From: VXRD01 sp965232265
GTDB lineage: Bacteria > Latescibacterota > UBA2968
DNA length: 64,000 nucleotides
NCBI GenBank assembly: GCA_965232265.1
Contig: CBDDPH010000002.1
Coordinates: 2,542,001 to 2,606,000, forward strand
Direction: 5' to 3'
Shown here in pieces: positions 50,547-59,774 of this stretch. A program made the translations under genes and the position numbers. A model generated the notes under the pieces. The model was not told where the DNA came from, did not search any database, and was given only the letters and a program-made list of their open reading frames with translations. Each line of letters begins with the position of its first letter. Position 1 is the first letter of the stretch.

Positions 50547-52493
50547 ATGGGGCAGGTGCGAGACGATCGGTTTAAGGTTCGTGCGGTGGTACTGGGATCG
50601 TTTTTTGTGGTGTTGGTGAGCGTTTGGGCCACCTATTCTGAGTTTATTGTGCGGGCATCCCGGTTGAACATGAGTAATTTTGCGCTGGCTCTATTTGTGC
50701 CCTTTGTACTGTGTGCCCTGATTGTGAATCCGGTGCTCAAAGCACGGAAACCCGAGTGGGCATTCGGGCGTTCGGATTTGCTGGTGGCGTTGGCGATGGG
50801 GTTGGCCAGCGCGGTGATCCCGGCGGCGGACGGTCTGCCGGGATATTTGTTGGGGATTCTTGCGGCACCATTTTATTTTGCTACGCCGGAGAATGGATGG
50901 GCACCTTATCTGCACAATCACATCAGACCGTGGATGGCGCCCTCGGAAGACGGGCGGGCGATGACATGGTTTTTTGAGGGATTACCGCCCGGACAGGCCG
51001 TGCCGTGGGGAGAGTGGGTTTTGCCACTGTTCTGGTGGTTGAGTTTTATCGGTGCAGCGGCGTGTGTGTCAATCTGTCTGGCGGTTTTGTTGCGGCGGCA
51101 GTGGGTGGATCACGAGCGATTGGTCTATCCGCTGGCGAATGTGGCGGTGGATTTGGTTTCAGCACCGAAACACGGGATACGGATGATTGGGGGAAGGCTA
51201 TTCTGGGCGGGTGCTGTGACGGGATTTGGGATGATCGCCTGGAACATCCTGTCGTATTTTTCCCCTGGGGCACCCAGATTTCCCACGGGCAGTTACCGGT
51301 CTGGAACGTCACTACCACTGGGCCGCAATTTTCCGGGAATCCGGATCAAGCTCAATCTGTTTACGATCGGGTTTGTGTATTTTGCCAATCTGGAAGTGTT
51401 GTTTAGCGTCTGGTTTTTTTATGTGTTGAATGTATTCCAGGTGGGTATCTTAAGACGGCTGGGATTTGATTTGAATATCTCAGACAGTTGGGGCTCGTCA
51501 TACGAAGTGGCTGGCTGGGAGGGATTCGGGGCGTTGACCGTATTTGTGGGCTGGGGGTTGTGGATAGCCCGGAGGCACTTTTACGCCGCATTCTGCAGTG
51601 CTTTTAGAGGGGGTCAGGACGCCGGAGATTCGGACGAGATGATGGGCTACCGGGCAGCGGTATGGGGGGTGTTTATCGGGCTGGGTTATCTGGTGTTGTG
51701 GCTACACGCGGCGGGAATGGCCTATGGTGCAGCCATTCTGTGTGTTTTGGCAACGCTGGTGACGTATGTGGGAGTAGCCAAGATCGTGGCGGAGACAGGG
51801 TTGATTTACGTGCGGACTCCGTTGAGCGGTCAGGCTTTTACGATGGCTACTCTGGGGACGCGCACCCTGTCGGGGGCGACGATGACGGCATTGGCATTTT
51901 CCTATGCACTGGTTTCCTACCGGGGACTGTTTATGCCCGGGTTGGTACACGGGGCACGGCTGGCAGATTTTGTGCGTGGCAATCGACGCCTTCTGCTCTG
52001 GACTGTGGTATTTGGCCTGGTGCTGAGTGCAATGGTATCGCTCGTATTAACGCTTCACCTGGCTTATGCTCACGGAGCCTATCATTTTGATGTGTGGCCC
52101 TATCGAAGTGGGAACAAAGCAGCGTTTAATGCGGCAGTTGCCAAGATGAAGTCGCCACAGGGTACGGACAGTATTCGACTGATGCTGTTCGGTATCGGTG
52201 CCGCGCTGATGGGATTGCTGAGTTTTTTGCGTTACCGGTTTCCGAGGTGGCCGCTTCACCCGATCGGGCTGACCATTCCCGGCACTAATTTTACACGAGA
52301 ACTGGCGTTTTCGGCCTTTCTGGTTTGGGCGATCAAGGGGTTGTTGCTGAAGGGAGGAGGGATGGTGTTGTACCGCCAGTGGCAACCTTTTTTTATTGGT
52401 CTGTTGGTTGGATATGCCCTGGCAGTAACGCTGTCTTTTGTGGTAGATATGGCCTGGTTTCCGGGGCAGGGGCATGTGGTGCATGTATTTTGA
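50547..52493 (+). CDS. DUF6785-like polytopic membrane protein (paralogue 3)
   Basis: A 648-residue protein with the same layout as paralogues 1 and 2: RRQWVDHERLVYP (~187-199), FATPENGWAPY, FANLEVLFSVWFFYVL, FPRWPLHPIG, GGGMVLYRQWQPFFIGLLVGY and a C-terminal VDMAWFPGQGHVVH. About 12-13 hydrophobic spans. It follows the TolB-like gene closely (SD ttgaggt). A possible promoter lies after it, so the next gene may be separately controlled. Confidence 0.76.
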   Translation: MGQVRDDRFKVRAVVLGSFFVVLVSVWATYSEFIVRASRLNMSNFALALFVPFVLCALIVNPVLKARKPEWAFGRSDLLVALAMGLASAVIPAADGLPGYLLGILAAPFYFATPENGWAPYLHNHIRPWMAPSEDGRAMTWFFEGLPPGQAVPWGEWVLPLFWWLSFIGAAACVSICLAVLLRRQWVDHERLVYPLANVAVDLVSAPKHGIRMIGGRLFWAGAVTGFGMIAWNILSYFSPGAPRFPTGSYRSGTSLPLGRNFPGIRIKLNLFTIGFVYFANLEVLFSVWFFYVLNVFQVGILRRLGFDLNISDSWGSSYEVAGWEGFGALTVFVGWGLWIARRHFYAAFCSAFRGGQDAGDSDEMMGYRAAVWGVFIGLGYLVLWLHAAGMAYGAAILCVLATLVTYVGVAKIVAETGLIYVRTPLSGQAFTMATLGTRTLSGATMTALAFSYALVSYRGLFMPGLVHGARLADFVRGNRRLLLWTVVFGLVLSAMVSLVLTLHLAYAHGAYHFDVWPYRSGNKAAFNAAVAKMKSPQGTDSIRLMLFGIGAALMGLLSFLRYRFPRWPLHPIGLTIPGTNFTRELAFSAFLVWAIKGLLLKGGGMVLYRQWQPFFIGLLVGYALAVTLSFVVDMAWFPGQGHVVHVF

Positions 52494-52517
52494 GTTCGGA
52501 TTTATTGATGGTATGAT
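52490..52517 (+). promoter_or_regulatory. Possible promoter before the LamG-VCBS gene
   Basis: TTGAGT (52490-52495), a 16-base spacer and TATGAT (52512-52517), in the 74-base gap after the third DUF6785-like gene, about 50 bases before the next start. Moderate match to consensus only. Confidence 0.35.
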
Positions 52518-52567
52518 AAGAGACACCGAGTCGATGTAATTTCCAATTTTTTAACCGGGAGGAAGAC

Positions 52568-54550
52568 ATGGCAAGCAATGAACAATTGCTGGCAGAGATT
52601 GACCTGGCGGGATGCCCGCTGGGTACGGTGCTGGATAAGACAGAACCGGATCAGAGTATCGAGGCGCAGTATTTCAAGGGCTGGGGGAATGCGCTGGTCG
52701 CGCCCCCCAAGTGGAATATGCTGAGTAACTATCGGGTGGTGAAAGATGGCGACACAGAGGTGTTGGAGCACACTGCCAAGTCGGATCGGTGCCTGGTGGC
52801 AGGCGAGCCGCTGTGGGGGGATTACACGGTGGAAGCGCAGGTGCGGCAGTTGAACGCCTATACCCAGCCGGGCAATGACGATCCCCATGCGATTGTCGCC
52901 CGGTCGGGGGTTATGGTGCGGTATCAGGATTTGAGGCGGTATTATTATTTTTGTATGGAGGGGTTTGACCGGTTTGTGCTCTATCGGAGAGAAGACGAAG
53001 CGTGGACGATGCTGGCGGATCTGCCCAATGGATTTGATAGGGGACAGTATTACACGCTAAAAGTGGTGTGTGAGGGCGAGCGGTTTGCGTGTTATGTGAA
53101 TGGGGAGCAGGCATTTGTGGCTTATGACGATCGCTTTCCAACCGGGAAAGTGGGCGTGCGTACAAATACGCGAAGTCGCATGCGTGCGGTGCGCGTTACA
53201 ACATCTGCCAATGCCGCGTACGTGAGTCGGTTGGACGCCTATGAAAAAGAGGTGGCAGAGGAGGCGGAGAAGTATCCGAAGCCCGTGTTGTGGAAGCGAA
53301 TTGATATCGGCGCGTTCTGGCCGTGTGAAGTTCGGTACGGCGATTTTAGAGGGGCGGGGCAAAAGGAAATTGTGTTGCAAAAGGAGACGGATGCAGGCGT
53401 GCGCGTTGTGTGCTTGGATTTTGATGGGGACGTGCAATACGATCGGACTTTTCCCGCCGCAAAAGGGCTGCAAAGAGCTGTGGTACACGATCTGGATGGG
53501 GATGGGGTAGAGGACTTTATCGGTATTGAGGATGATCGGTTAAAGCTGGTGAGCGGAAAGTCGGGTGAGGTGACGGCGGAAACAGAATTGCCGAGGACAG
53601 GGCCGTATCGGGGATACAGGAATGCGAGCATGGGAGATGTTCTGCATTCGCTCAGGGTGATCTGGCCGTGTAAAATTAGAAAGACAGAGAAGGCGCAGGA
53701 TTTGATTTTGCGAGATGGGGATGGTGCAGGTACTGGATATTCGATCTGGGCTTTTGACGAAAATCTGAATTTGCGCTGGCGACAGGACGCGCACAATGCG
53801 TGGTACGGGATGTATATCTGGTTTTACGACGTGGATGGCGATGGGCGGGATGAAATTTTGCCCGGTTACGATTTGTACGATGGGGATGGAAATCATCTCT
53901 GGACAATGGAGGGTTCGGAGTACATCGAGGATTCTGGCGGTGCAGGGCATATTGACCACGCTTCTTTTGGAGAATTGGATGGGGATGAGAGCAATGGGCC
54001 AGAGGTCGGGATTGCGGGGAGTGATCCGGGATTTTTCCTGGTGGATGCGCGGGATGGCACACTGTTGCGACACCATCGCTATGGGCATGTGCAGGGGATT
54101 TACGCGGGGAATTTTAGACCCGATTTGCCGGGGTTGGAGATGTGGATGGGCGATCGGTGGGGAACTTATGGGATTATGAATCTGGTGAGTGGACAGGGGG
54201 ATCCGCTGTCCCGAATGGAGCCGGATAACATGAGCCAGGGAGGCCCGGCTGTGAACTGGGTGGGCGATGGACACGAGTTGCTGTTTATCAGTACCAGCGC
54301 GGAATCATTTGGGTTTTACGATGCGGCGTGTCGCAAGGTGATCAAACCCGTGTGCGAGGGCGTGCCATTCGATTGGGCGGGTGGGGTCGTGGAAGATGTG
54401 GTGGGAGATCCGAGGGATGAAATTACTTATGTACACGAGGGGGCTATTTATATTTTGACGCAGGATACGCCTTATAAGGGCGATAAGATCTACGCGCCTG
54501 AGCGGCGGATGGATATTTCGATACCGGGATGGAAGGCGCACAATGCTTAG
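52568..54550 (+). CDS. LamG-like domain plus VCBS/FG-GAP propeller protein
   Basis: A 660-residue soluble protein, no signal peptide. Residues ~60-215 form a concanavalin/LamG-type sandwich (WGDYTVEAQVRQLNAY, GVMVRYQDLRRYYYFCMEG, YTLKVVCEGERFACYVNGEQ), as in glycan-binding or DUF1080-like domains. Then FG-GAP loops follow: HDLDGDGVEDFIGIEDD (~310), YDVDGDGRDEILPGYDLYDG (~425), GELDGDESNGPEVGIAG (~470). The C-terminal part resembles 8166-9458 and 48237-49541. SD accgggaggaag. The end overlaps the next start by 8 bases. Confidence 0.75.
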   Translation: MASNEQLLAEIDLAGCPLGTVLDKTEPDQSIEAQYFKGWGNALVAPPKWNMLSNYRVVKDGDTEVLEHTAKSDRCLVAGEPLWGDYTVEAQVRQLNAYTQPGNDDPHAIVARSGVMVRYQDLRRYYYFCMEGFDRFVLYRREDEAWTMLADLPNGFDRGQYYTLKVVCEGERFACYVNGEQAFVAYDDRFPTGKVGVRTNTRSRMRAVRVTTSANAAYVSRLDAYEKEVAEEAEKYPKPVLWKRIDIGAFWPCEVRYGDFRGAGQKEIVLQKETDAGVRVVCLDFDGDVQYDRTFPAAKGLQRAVVHDLDGDGVEDFIGIEDDRLKLVSGKSGEVTAETELPRTGPYRGYRNASMGDVLHSLRVIWPCKIRKTEKAQDLILRDGDGAGTGYSIWAFDENLNLRWRQDAHNAWYGMYIWFYDVDGDGRDEILPGYDLYDGDGNHLWTMEGSEYIEDSGGAGHIDHASFGELDGDESNGPEVGIAGSDPGFFLVDARDGTLLRHHRYGHVQGIYAGNFRPDLPGLEMWMGDRWGTYGIMNLVSGQGDPLSRMEPDNMSQGGPAVNWVGDGHELLFISTSAESFGFYDAACRKVIKPVCEGVPFDWAGGVVEDVVGDPRDEITYVHEGAIYILTQDTPYKGDKIYAPERRMDISIPGWKAHNA

Positions 54551-57500
54551 AAGCCGTTTGAAATTTTACGGTGCCCTGCCCCCTAACCCCCTTCCTACGA
54601 GGATGGGGGGATCATTCTCCCCTCCCCGCTCCGGGGAGGGGCTGGGGGAGGGGTCAGGATTAGTCTTAAAACAGCTTCTTAATTTTTGCCTTATGATCGG
54701 GTTGTTGATGGTGTTGAGTTTTGGATGTGGGCAGGAGGAGAAGGCGACACCATCTGCGGATTATGTCTCTGCATTCTATACGGGTGTGTTCGCGCTGGAG
54801 GTGGGTGCTTTTGATCGGGCGGATGCCAGTTTGAGCCGCGCGCTCACAATGGAACCCGATGAGCCGGCTGCGTGGGCAAATCGCGGGGTGTTGCGGTTGC
54901 GGCGCGGGGATTACGACGGGGCTGCAAAAGATCTGAAGACAGCGCGTTCACTGATGCCCGAAAGCGGTGCTATCGCGATGTTACAGGGATTGATCGAGCG
55001 CAGTAGAGGGCAATCCGATGCTGCTATCGCGTTTTTTGAGAAAGCGGCACAACAGGGGCTTGTAAAGGCGCAGTACGCGCTGATGAAGGAGCGCGAGCGG
55101 CGGGGAGGAGCAGGGAGCGAGGAAGAGGTCTGGGCGCAGTTGGAGGTGTTGATCAGACAGGTGCCGGATAATCCTGTATTGTGGGTCGAGCGGGCGAGGC
55201 AGGCGGGCAAACGGGATGATGAGGGGGCGTTGCATGCATCGGTGGAGAAGTTGGGCGAGTGGGCGGCAGGTTGGCCGGATGCGGCGCGGGTGCAGTTGCG
55301 CCGGTTGCAGAGCGAGGAAGATGGGGGGAGAGCTTTGCAAGCGATGTTTTTGCACAATGTGTTGTTGCGCGATCCGATATACCGACGCGCGCTGGATGCG
55401 CTGATTGTGCCGGCTGAACGCCTGGGAGATCCCGTGGTTGAATTTTTGAAGTTCAGTATGCCCCAGGCTATGCCAGCGCCTGCGGATTTGAACATGCACT
55501 TTGAACCCGAACCCGTTGCGGGTTTGGCGGGAAGTGATTGGCAGGTGCTCGTGCCTTTCTGGTCGGAAGAAACGGTAGAGGTGGTTGCGGCGAGTGCTTC
55601 TCAAGTGCGGGGGACGGAGGGGATTGCACTCGATTTTTCCGATGTGATGAATGGGGTGCTGACGGTTGATTGGAATAACGATTTTGCGTTAGATCTGGCA
55701 CTGGTGGGGGCAGAGGGTTTTCGATTGTTCCGGCGCACTGAGGATGGTGGGGTTGCGGATGTGACGGATTCTATCGGGTTGGATGAAGAAGAGATAGCAG
55801 GCGTGTGGGGAGCGGATGTAGAGATGGATGGGGATGTCGATTTTGTGTTGGGACGTTCTACAGGGCCGCCTCTCGTGTTGCAAAACAATGGGGATGGTTC
55901 GTTTGTGGCACGAGAACTTTTTGGTCATGTAGATGGATTGAGGGGATTTGTGTGGGTAGATTGCGATGGAGATGGCGATCCCGATGCGGCGATGCTGGAT
56001 CGAGACGGGCAATTGATTGAGGCGATTAACGAGCGGGCGGGTGTATTTACACCGGGGGTGAAGAAGGCGGTGAATGGGATTGCGTTAAGTGCGGGTGATC
56101 TGGATCGAGACGGGCGCTTAGAGCGGGTGGTTGTAGATCGAGATGGCGCTGTGATGGCTGTGTCGCAAGGGGAGATACGCACGCTGATTCAGGGGGATTC
56201 AATCGCTGGTCCTGCTCATCTTCTCATAGCGGATCTGGATAATAATGGCGCGCTGGATCTGGTGTTTGGCAAGCGCGCCTTTCTGGCGTCAGGAGAGGCT
56301 TACCACGTTCTGGATCTGCAGGCGCGAGTGACTGGTGTGGCGGATTTGACGGGCGATGGTCGGCTCGATTTGCTGGGTGTTTCGGATGCGGGCGAGGCGT
56401 TGCAACTGGTGAATCGAGGCGATTTGGCGTATCACTGGCAGGCGATTCGTCCCGTGGGCGGTAGGGCTTCTGGCGATGGGCGGATCAATGCGCTGGGTCT
56501 GGGTGCAGAAGTGGAGTTGCGTTCGGGCGCGTTTTATCAGAAGCAAGTGGTGACGGATCCGGTGGTGCATTTTGGGTTGGGGACTTATACGGGGGCAGAT
56601 CTGGTGCGGATTGTGTGGCCCAATGGGATGCCCCAAGTGGAGTTTGATCTGGAGGTGGATCAGGTGGTGCGTGCTGTCCAGCGGTTGAAGGGGTCGTGCC
56701 CCTGGGTTTTTGCGTACAATGGATCGGAGATGGGGTTTGTAACAGATTTTCTGTGGCGGTCGCCTCTGGGGATGCGAATCAATGCTCAGGTGGTTGCGGG
56801 TATTGCTCAGACGGAGGATTGGGTGAAGGTTAGAGGCGATCAGTTGGTTGCACAAAATGAGGTGTACGATGTCCGGATTACGGGTGAACTGTGGGAGACG
56901 CATTTTGTCGATTGGGTGTCTCTCGTTGCGGTTGATCATCCCGAGGGGACGTCGATTTTTGTGGATGAGCGTTTTGCTCGGGCTGCGCCAGCACTTGAGA
57001 TTTACGCGACTACGCAACCCCGGTCCTTTGCTGTTGTGAAAGATGATCGGGGGCGCGACGTGACCGATAGGGTACGGGTGCGGGATGGACAGTATGTGGA
57101 TACTTTTGGGCGAGGCACGTATCAAGGGGTGACGCGGGAACACTATGTGGAGGTGATGGTGGGAGACGAGGTGCCCAGGGAAGGACCTCTGTGGCTGGTT
57201 GGTCAGGGATGGATTCGTCCGACGGATAGTTCGATCAATGTGGCATTGGGGCAGGGTAGCTATCCGCCACCCCAGGGCCTTTCTCTGCATGTATTTGACG
57301 GGACAGATTGGCGCGTCGTGCATCCAGATCTGGGGTTTCCAGCCGGGAAGCGCAAGACGGTGTTGATCGATCTGAGCGGTGTTTTTCCGCGAGACGTTCC
57401 CCGAAAATTTCGATTGCAGACCAATTTGGAGATTTATTGGGACCGGTTGGCGTGGGCTGTGCCGCTTGAAGACAGTGTAATGACGGTTCAATCTGTGCCT

Positions 57501-57986
57501 TTGGATCGCGCGCAGTTGCGTTATCGCGGGTTTTCTCAGGTGGCGGAGGCCGATGCGAGTTCGCCCGAGATCCCGGATTATCACGCGCTTGGTGGGACTT
57601 CGCAGATGTGGCGAGATCTCGTGGGATATCACACGCGATATGGAGATGTGAAGCCATTGTTGGCACAGGTCGATGATCGATATGCGATTGTGAATGCGGG
57701 AGATGAAATCCAGTTGCTGTTTGCGGCTTTGCCAGATCCTGGGGATCAGGTGCGGGATTTTGTTTTGAAAGGCGACGGATGGGTTAAGGATGGCGATTAT
57801 AATACGGCTTTTTCAACAACGGTGTTGCCCTTGCCAGCGCATGGTGTTTTGTCATATCATCGCCCGCCCAAAACGCTTGAAGATGATCCGGTGTTTAAGC
57901 GCAATGCAGAGGACTGGCAACGGTTTCACACGCGGTATGTGACGCCCGATTGGTTTGATCGGGCGCTGAGGAATGACAGGCCATGA
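54543..57986 (+). CDS. TPR plus VCBS plus ASPIC/UnbV protein with repeat-disrupted N-terminus
   Basis: A 1147-residue protein. ATG 54543 has a good SD (ggaagg). Residues 11-40 (ALPPNPLPTRMGGSFSPPRS and on) are the in-frame translation of an interspersed GC-rich repeat. A lipoprotein-type signal (LKQLLNFCLMIGLLMVLSFG, Cys62) comes only after it; the next in-frame ATG (54693) has no SD and no basic residues before the signal. TPRs fill ~70-220, FG-GAP-like blades ~370-620 (WNNDFALDLALVGAEG, VDCDGDGDPDAAML) and an ASPIC/UnbV-like unit ~655-715 (VVHFGLGTYTGADLVRIVWPNG). The C-terminal 400 residues are unassigned. The stop overlaps the next start (ATGA). Confidence 0.75.
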   Translation: MLRSRLKFYGALPPNPLPTRMGGSFSPPRSGEGLGEGSGLVLKQLLNFCLMIGLLMVLSFGCGQEEKATPSADYVSAFYTGVFALEVGAFDRADASLSRALTMEPDEPAAWANRGVLRLRRGDYDGAAKDLKTARSLMPESGAIAMLQGLIERSRGQSDAAIAFFEKAAQQGLVKAQYALMKERERRGGAGSEEEVWAQLEVLIRQVPDNPVLWVERARQAGKRDDEGALHASVEKLGEWAAGWPDAARVQLRRLQSEEDGGRALQAMFLHNVLLRDPIYRRALDALIVPAERLGDPVVEFLKFSMPQAMPAPADLNMHFEPEPVAGLAGSDWQVLVPFWSEETVEVVAASASQVRGTEGIALDFSDVMNGVLTVDWNNDFALDLALVGAEGFRLFRRTEDGGVADVTDSIGLDEEEIAGVWGADVEMDGDVDFVLGRSTGPPLVLQNNGDGSFVARELFGHVDGLRGFVWVDCDGDGDPDAAMLDRDGQLIEAINERAGVFTPGVKKAVNGIALSAGDLDRDGRLERVVVDRDGAVMAVSQGEIRTLIQGDSIAGPAHLLIADLDNNGALDLVFGKRAFLASGEAYHVLDLQARVTGVADLTGDGRLDLLGVSDAGEALQLVNRGDLAYHWQAIRPVGGRASGDGRINALGLGAEVELRSGAFYQKQVVTDPVVHFGLGTYTGADLVRIVWPNGMPQVEFDLEVDQVVRAVQRLKGSCPWVFAYNGSEMGFVTDFLWRSPLGMRINAQVVAGIAQTEDWVKVRGDQLVAQNEVYDVRITGELWETHFVDWVSLVAVDHPEGTSIFVDERFARAAPALEIYATTQPRSFAVVKDDRGRDVTDRVRVRDGQYVDTFGRGTYQGVTREHYVEVMVGDEVPREGPLWLVGQGWIRPTDSSINVALGQGSYPPPQGLSLHVFDGTDWRVVHPDLGFPAGKRKTVLIDLSGVFPRDVPRKFRLQTNLEIYWDRLAWAVPLEDSVMTVQSVPLDRAQLRYRGFSQVAEADASSPEIPDYHALGGTSQMWRDLVGYHTRYGDVKPLLAQVDDRYAIVNAGDEIQLLFAALPDPGDQVRDFVLKGDGWVKDGDYNTAFSTTVLPLPAHGVLSYHRPPKTLEDDPVFKRNAEDWQRFHTRYVTPDWFDRALRNDRP
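54574..54655 (+). repeat. GC-rich interspersed repeat with perfect hairpin, inside a coding frame
   Basis: cctgccccctaacccccttc through ctgggggaggggtcagg. The core CCCCTCCCCG (54619-54628) pairs with CGGGGAGGGG (54632-54641) around ctc. This is the familiar 'PPSPxGGRGLGEG'-type intergenic element seen in many genomes (general knowledge). Here it is read through in frame between the start codon and the signal peptide of the TPR/UnbV gene. Confidence 0.75.
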
Positions 57987-59773
57987 AAGACAGCGGGATA
58001 GAGGAGAGACGTCCCCATCGCGTCGTGCGGACTCTGGTGGTGCTGTTTTTTGGGCTATTGCTGGCGGCGCTGGGCGCGATGAAGTGGGGGAGTGGGCAAG
58101 TGGAGAAAGTGAGTGGCCCTGGCTCTGAACGATATGGATTTTATCTAAAGGAAGTTGGAAAACAGGTGGGGATCGATTTTGTACATGAAGCTCCCGTGCT
58201 GGATGCAAAGCTGGATCATATTATGCCGATTATCGCGTCGATGGGCGCAGCGGTTTCGGTGGTGGATTACGACCGGGATGGTTGGCAGGATTTGTATGTG
58301 ACCAGCAGTCGGATGGGGAGTATGAATCGGCTGTATCGCAATTTGGGAGAGATGCGTTTTGAAGATGTGGCTGTGGCAATGGGCGTGGCGGATGTGAATC
58401 ACGAGGGCGTGAGCATGGGGGCTGTGTGGGGTGATTACGACAACGATGGGTTCGAGGATTTGTTTTTGTATAAATGGGGCCGTCCCGAGTTATTTCGCAA
58501 TCGGGAGGGGAAGGGGTTTGAGCGCGTGACAAAAACAGCGGGTTTGCCCAGGTGGATCAATGCTGGGAGTGCGATTTGGGTAGATTACGACTGCGATGGA
58601 TATCTGGATATTTTTGTGGCGGGTTACTGGCCCGAGTCCCTGAATTTGTGGGATTTGGAGACCACGCGGATGATGCCGGAGAGTTTTGAATACGCGAATA
58701 ATGGGGGGCGGAAGTATTTGTTGCGAAACTCGGGCGATGGGACATTTGAAGATGTGACTGATAAGGTCGGGATCGCGAGCAGAAGGTGGACATTGGCGGT
58801 GGGCGCGGCGGATTTGAACGGCTCTGGATTTCCCGATCTGTTTTTGTCCAATGATTATGGGATTTCCGAGTTGTACGTGAATGAGGGCGGAAAGCGGTTT
58901 GTCGAGATGGGAGAGCAGGCTGGGGTGGGCCGCCAGCCAAAGAGCGGGATGAACGCGGCATTTGGCGATGTGCTGAATCGTGGGGATCTGGCAATTTACG
59001 AGACCAATATTTCTCAGGCTGGCGTTCTCATTCAGGGGAATAATTTGTGGGTGCCCATGGGAGGCGAGACCTTGCGGTTTGAAAATCTGGCCGGGGCGAT
59101 GGGCGTGGATCTGGGCGGGTGGAGTTTTGGCGCGCAGTTTGGAGATTTGAACAACGATGGCGCGTTGGATCTCGTTTTGACCAATGGGTATGTTTCGGCA
59201 GATGGAAATGGGAGTTATTGGTACGATTTTTCTCAGGTGGCGGGCGGGCATAGCGCGATTATTTCAGATGCGACAAATTGGCCGCCGATGCGAGGCAGAA
59301 GTCTGGCAGGTCATCAGACCAAGTGCGTTTGGGTGAACGACGGGGCGGGGCAATTTGTCGAGGTGGCACAGGCTGTGGGGGTTCATGACCGATTCGATGG
59401 GCGGGCTGTGGCTCTGGTAGATCTGTGGAACCGAGGGGTGCTGGACGTGGTGGTGGCCAACCAGCGGGGACCGCTTTTGTTGTACCGCAACACAGTGCGG
59501 GCAGAGGCAAACTGGATTGGGTTCGAGCTATTTGGGCAGCAGAGCAATCGCAGTGCGATTGGGGCGCGGGTGCAGGTGTTTTGGAATGACGAGGTGCAGG
59601 TGCAGGAGGTGTTGGGCGGTAGCGGCTATGCCGCGCAGAACCAGCGTCCGCTGCATTTTGGGTTGGGCGAGGATGCGGCGGTTGATAGCGTTGCAATACG
59701 CTGGCCGTCGGGACAGGTACATAAGTTTTACGCGCCCGATGTGCGGCGGGTGCATCGGATTTTAGAGAATTGA
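57983..59773 (+). CDS. CRTAC1-type propeller protein with ASPIC/UnbV domain, membrane-anchored
   Basis: A 596-residue protein with an N-terminal anchor (RTLVVLFFGLLLAALGAM, ~15-34) and FG-GAP blades (VDYDRDGWQDLYVTSS, GDYDNDGFEDLFLYKW, VDYDCDGYLDIFVAGY, ADLNGSGFPDLFLSND, GDLNNDGALDLVLTNG). It ends in an ASPIC/UnbV domain (SAIGARVQVFWNDEVQVQEV, LHFGLGEDAAVDSVAIRWPSG). It overlaps the upstream gene (ATGA) and is followed one base later by the UnbU-like gene. The same unbV-unbU pairing occurs in enediyne clusters (family knowledge). Probably faces the periplasm. Confidence 0.86.
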   Translation: MKDSGIEERRPHRVVRTLVVLFFGLLLAALGAMKWGSGQVEKVSGPGSERYGFYLKEVGKQVGIDFVHEAPVLDAKLDHIMPIIASMGAAVSVVDYDRDGWQDLYVTSSRMGSMNRLYRNLGEMRFEDVAVAMGVADVNHEGVSMGAVWGDYDNDGFEDLFLYKWGRPELFRNREGKGFERVTKTAGLPRWINAGSAIWVDYDCDGYLDIFVAGYWPESLNLWDLETTRMMPESFEYANNGGRKYLLRNSGDGTFEDVTDKVGIASRRWTLAVGAADLNGSGFPDLFLSNDYGISELYVNEGGKRFVEMGEQAGVGRQPKSGMNAAFGDVLNRGDLAIYETNISQAGVLIQGNNLWVPMGGETLRFENLAGAMGVDLGGWSFGAQFGDLNNDGALDLVLTNGYVSADGNGSYWYDFSQVAGGHSAIISDATNWPPMRGRSLAGHQTKCVWVNDGAGQFVEVAQAVGVHDRFDGRAVALVDLWNRGVLDVVVANQRGPLLLYRNTVRAEANWIGFELFGQQSNRSAIGARVQVFWNDEVQVQEVLGGSGYAAQNQRPLHFGLGEDAAVDSVAIRWPSGQVHKFYAPDVRRVHRILEN

Positions 59774-59774
59774 A

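Noticed and set aside
56289..57632. 447-codon minus-strand frame
   Set aside because: Antisense to the TPR/UnbV gene; no recognisable motif.
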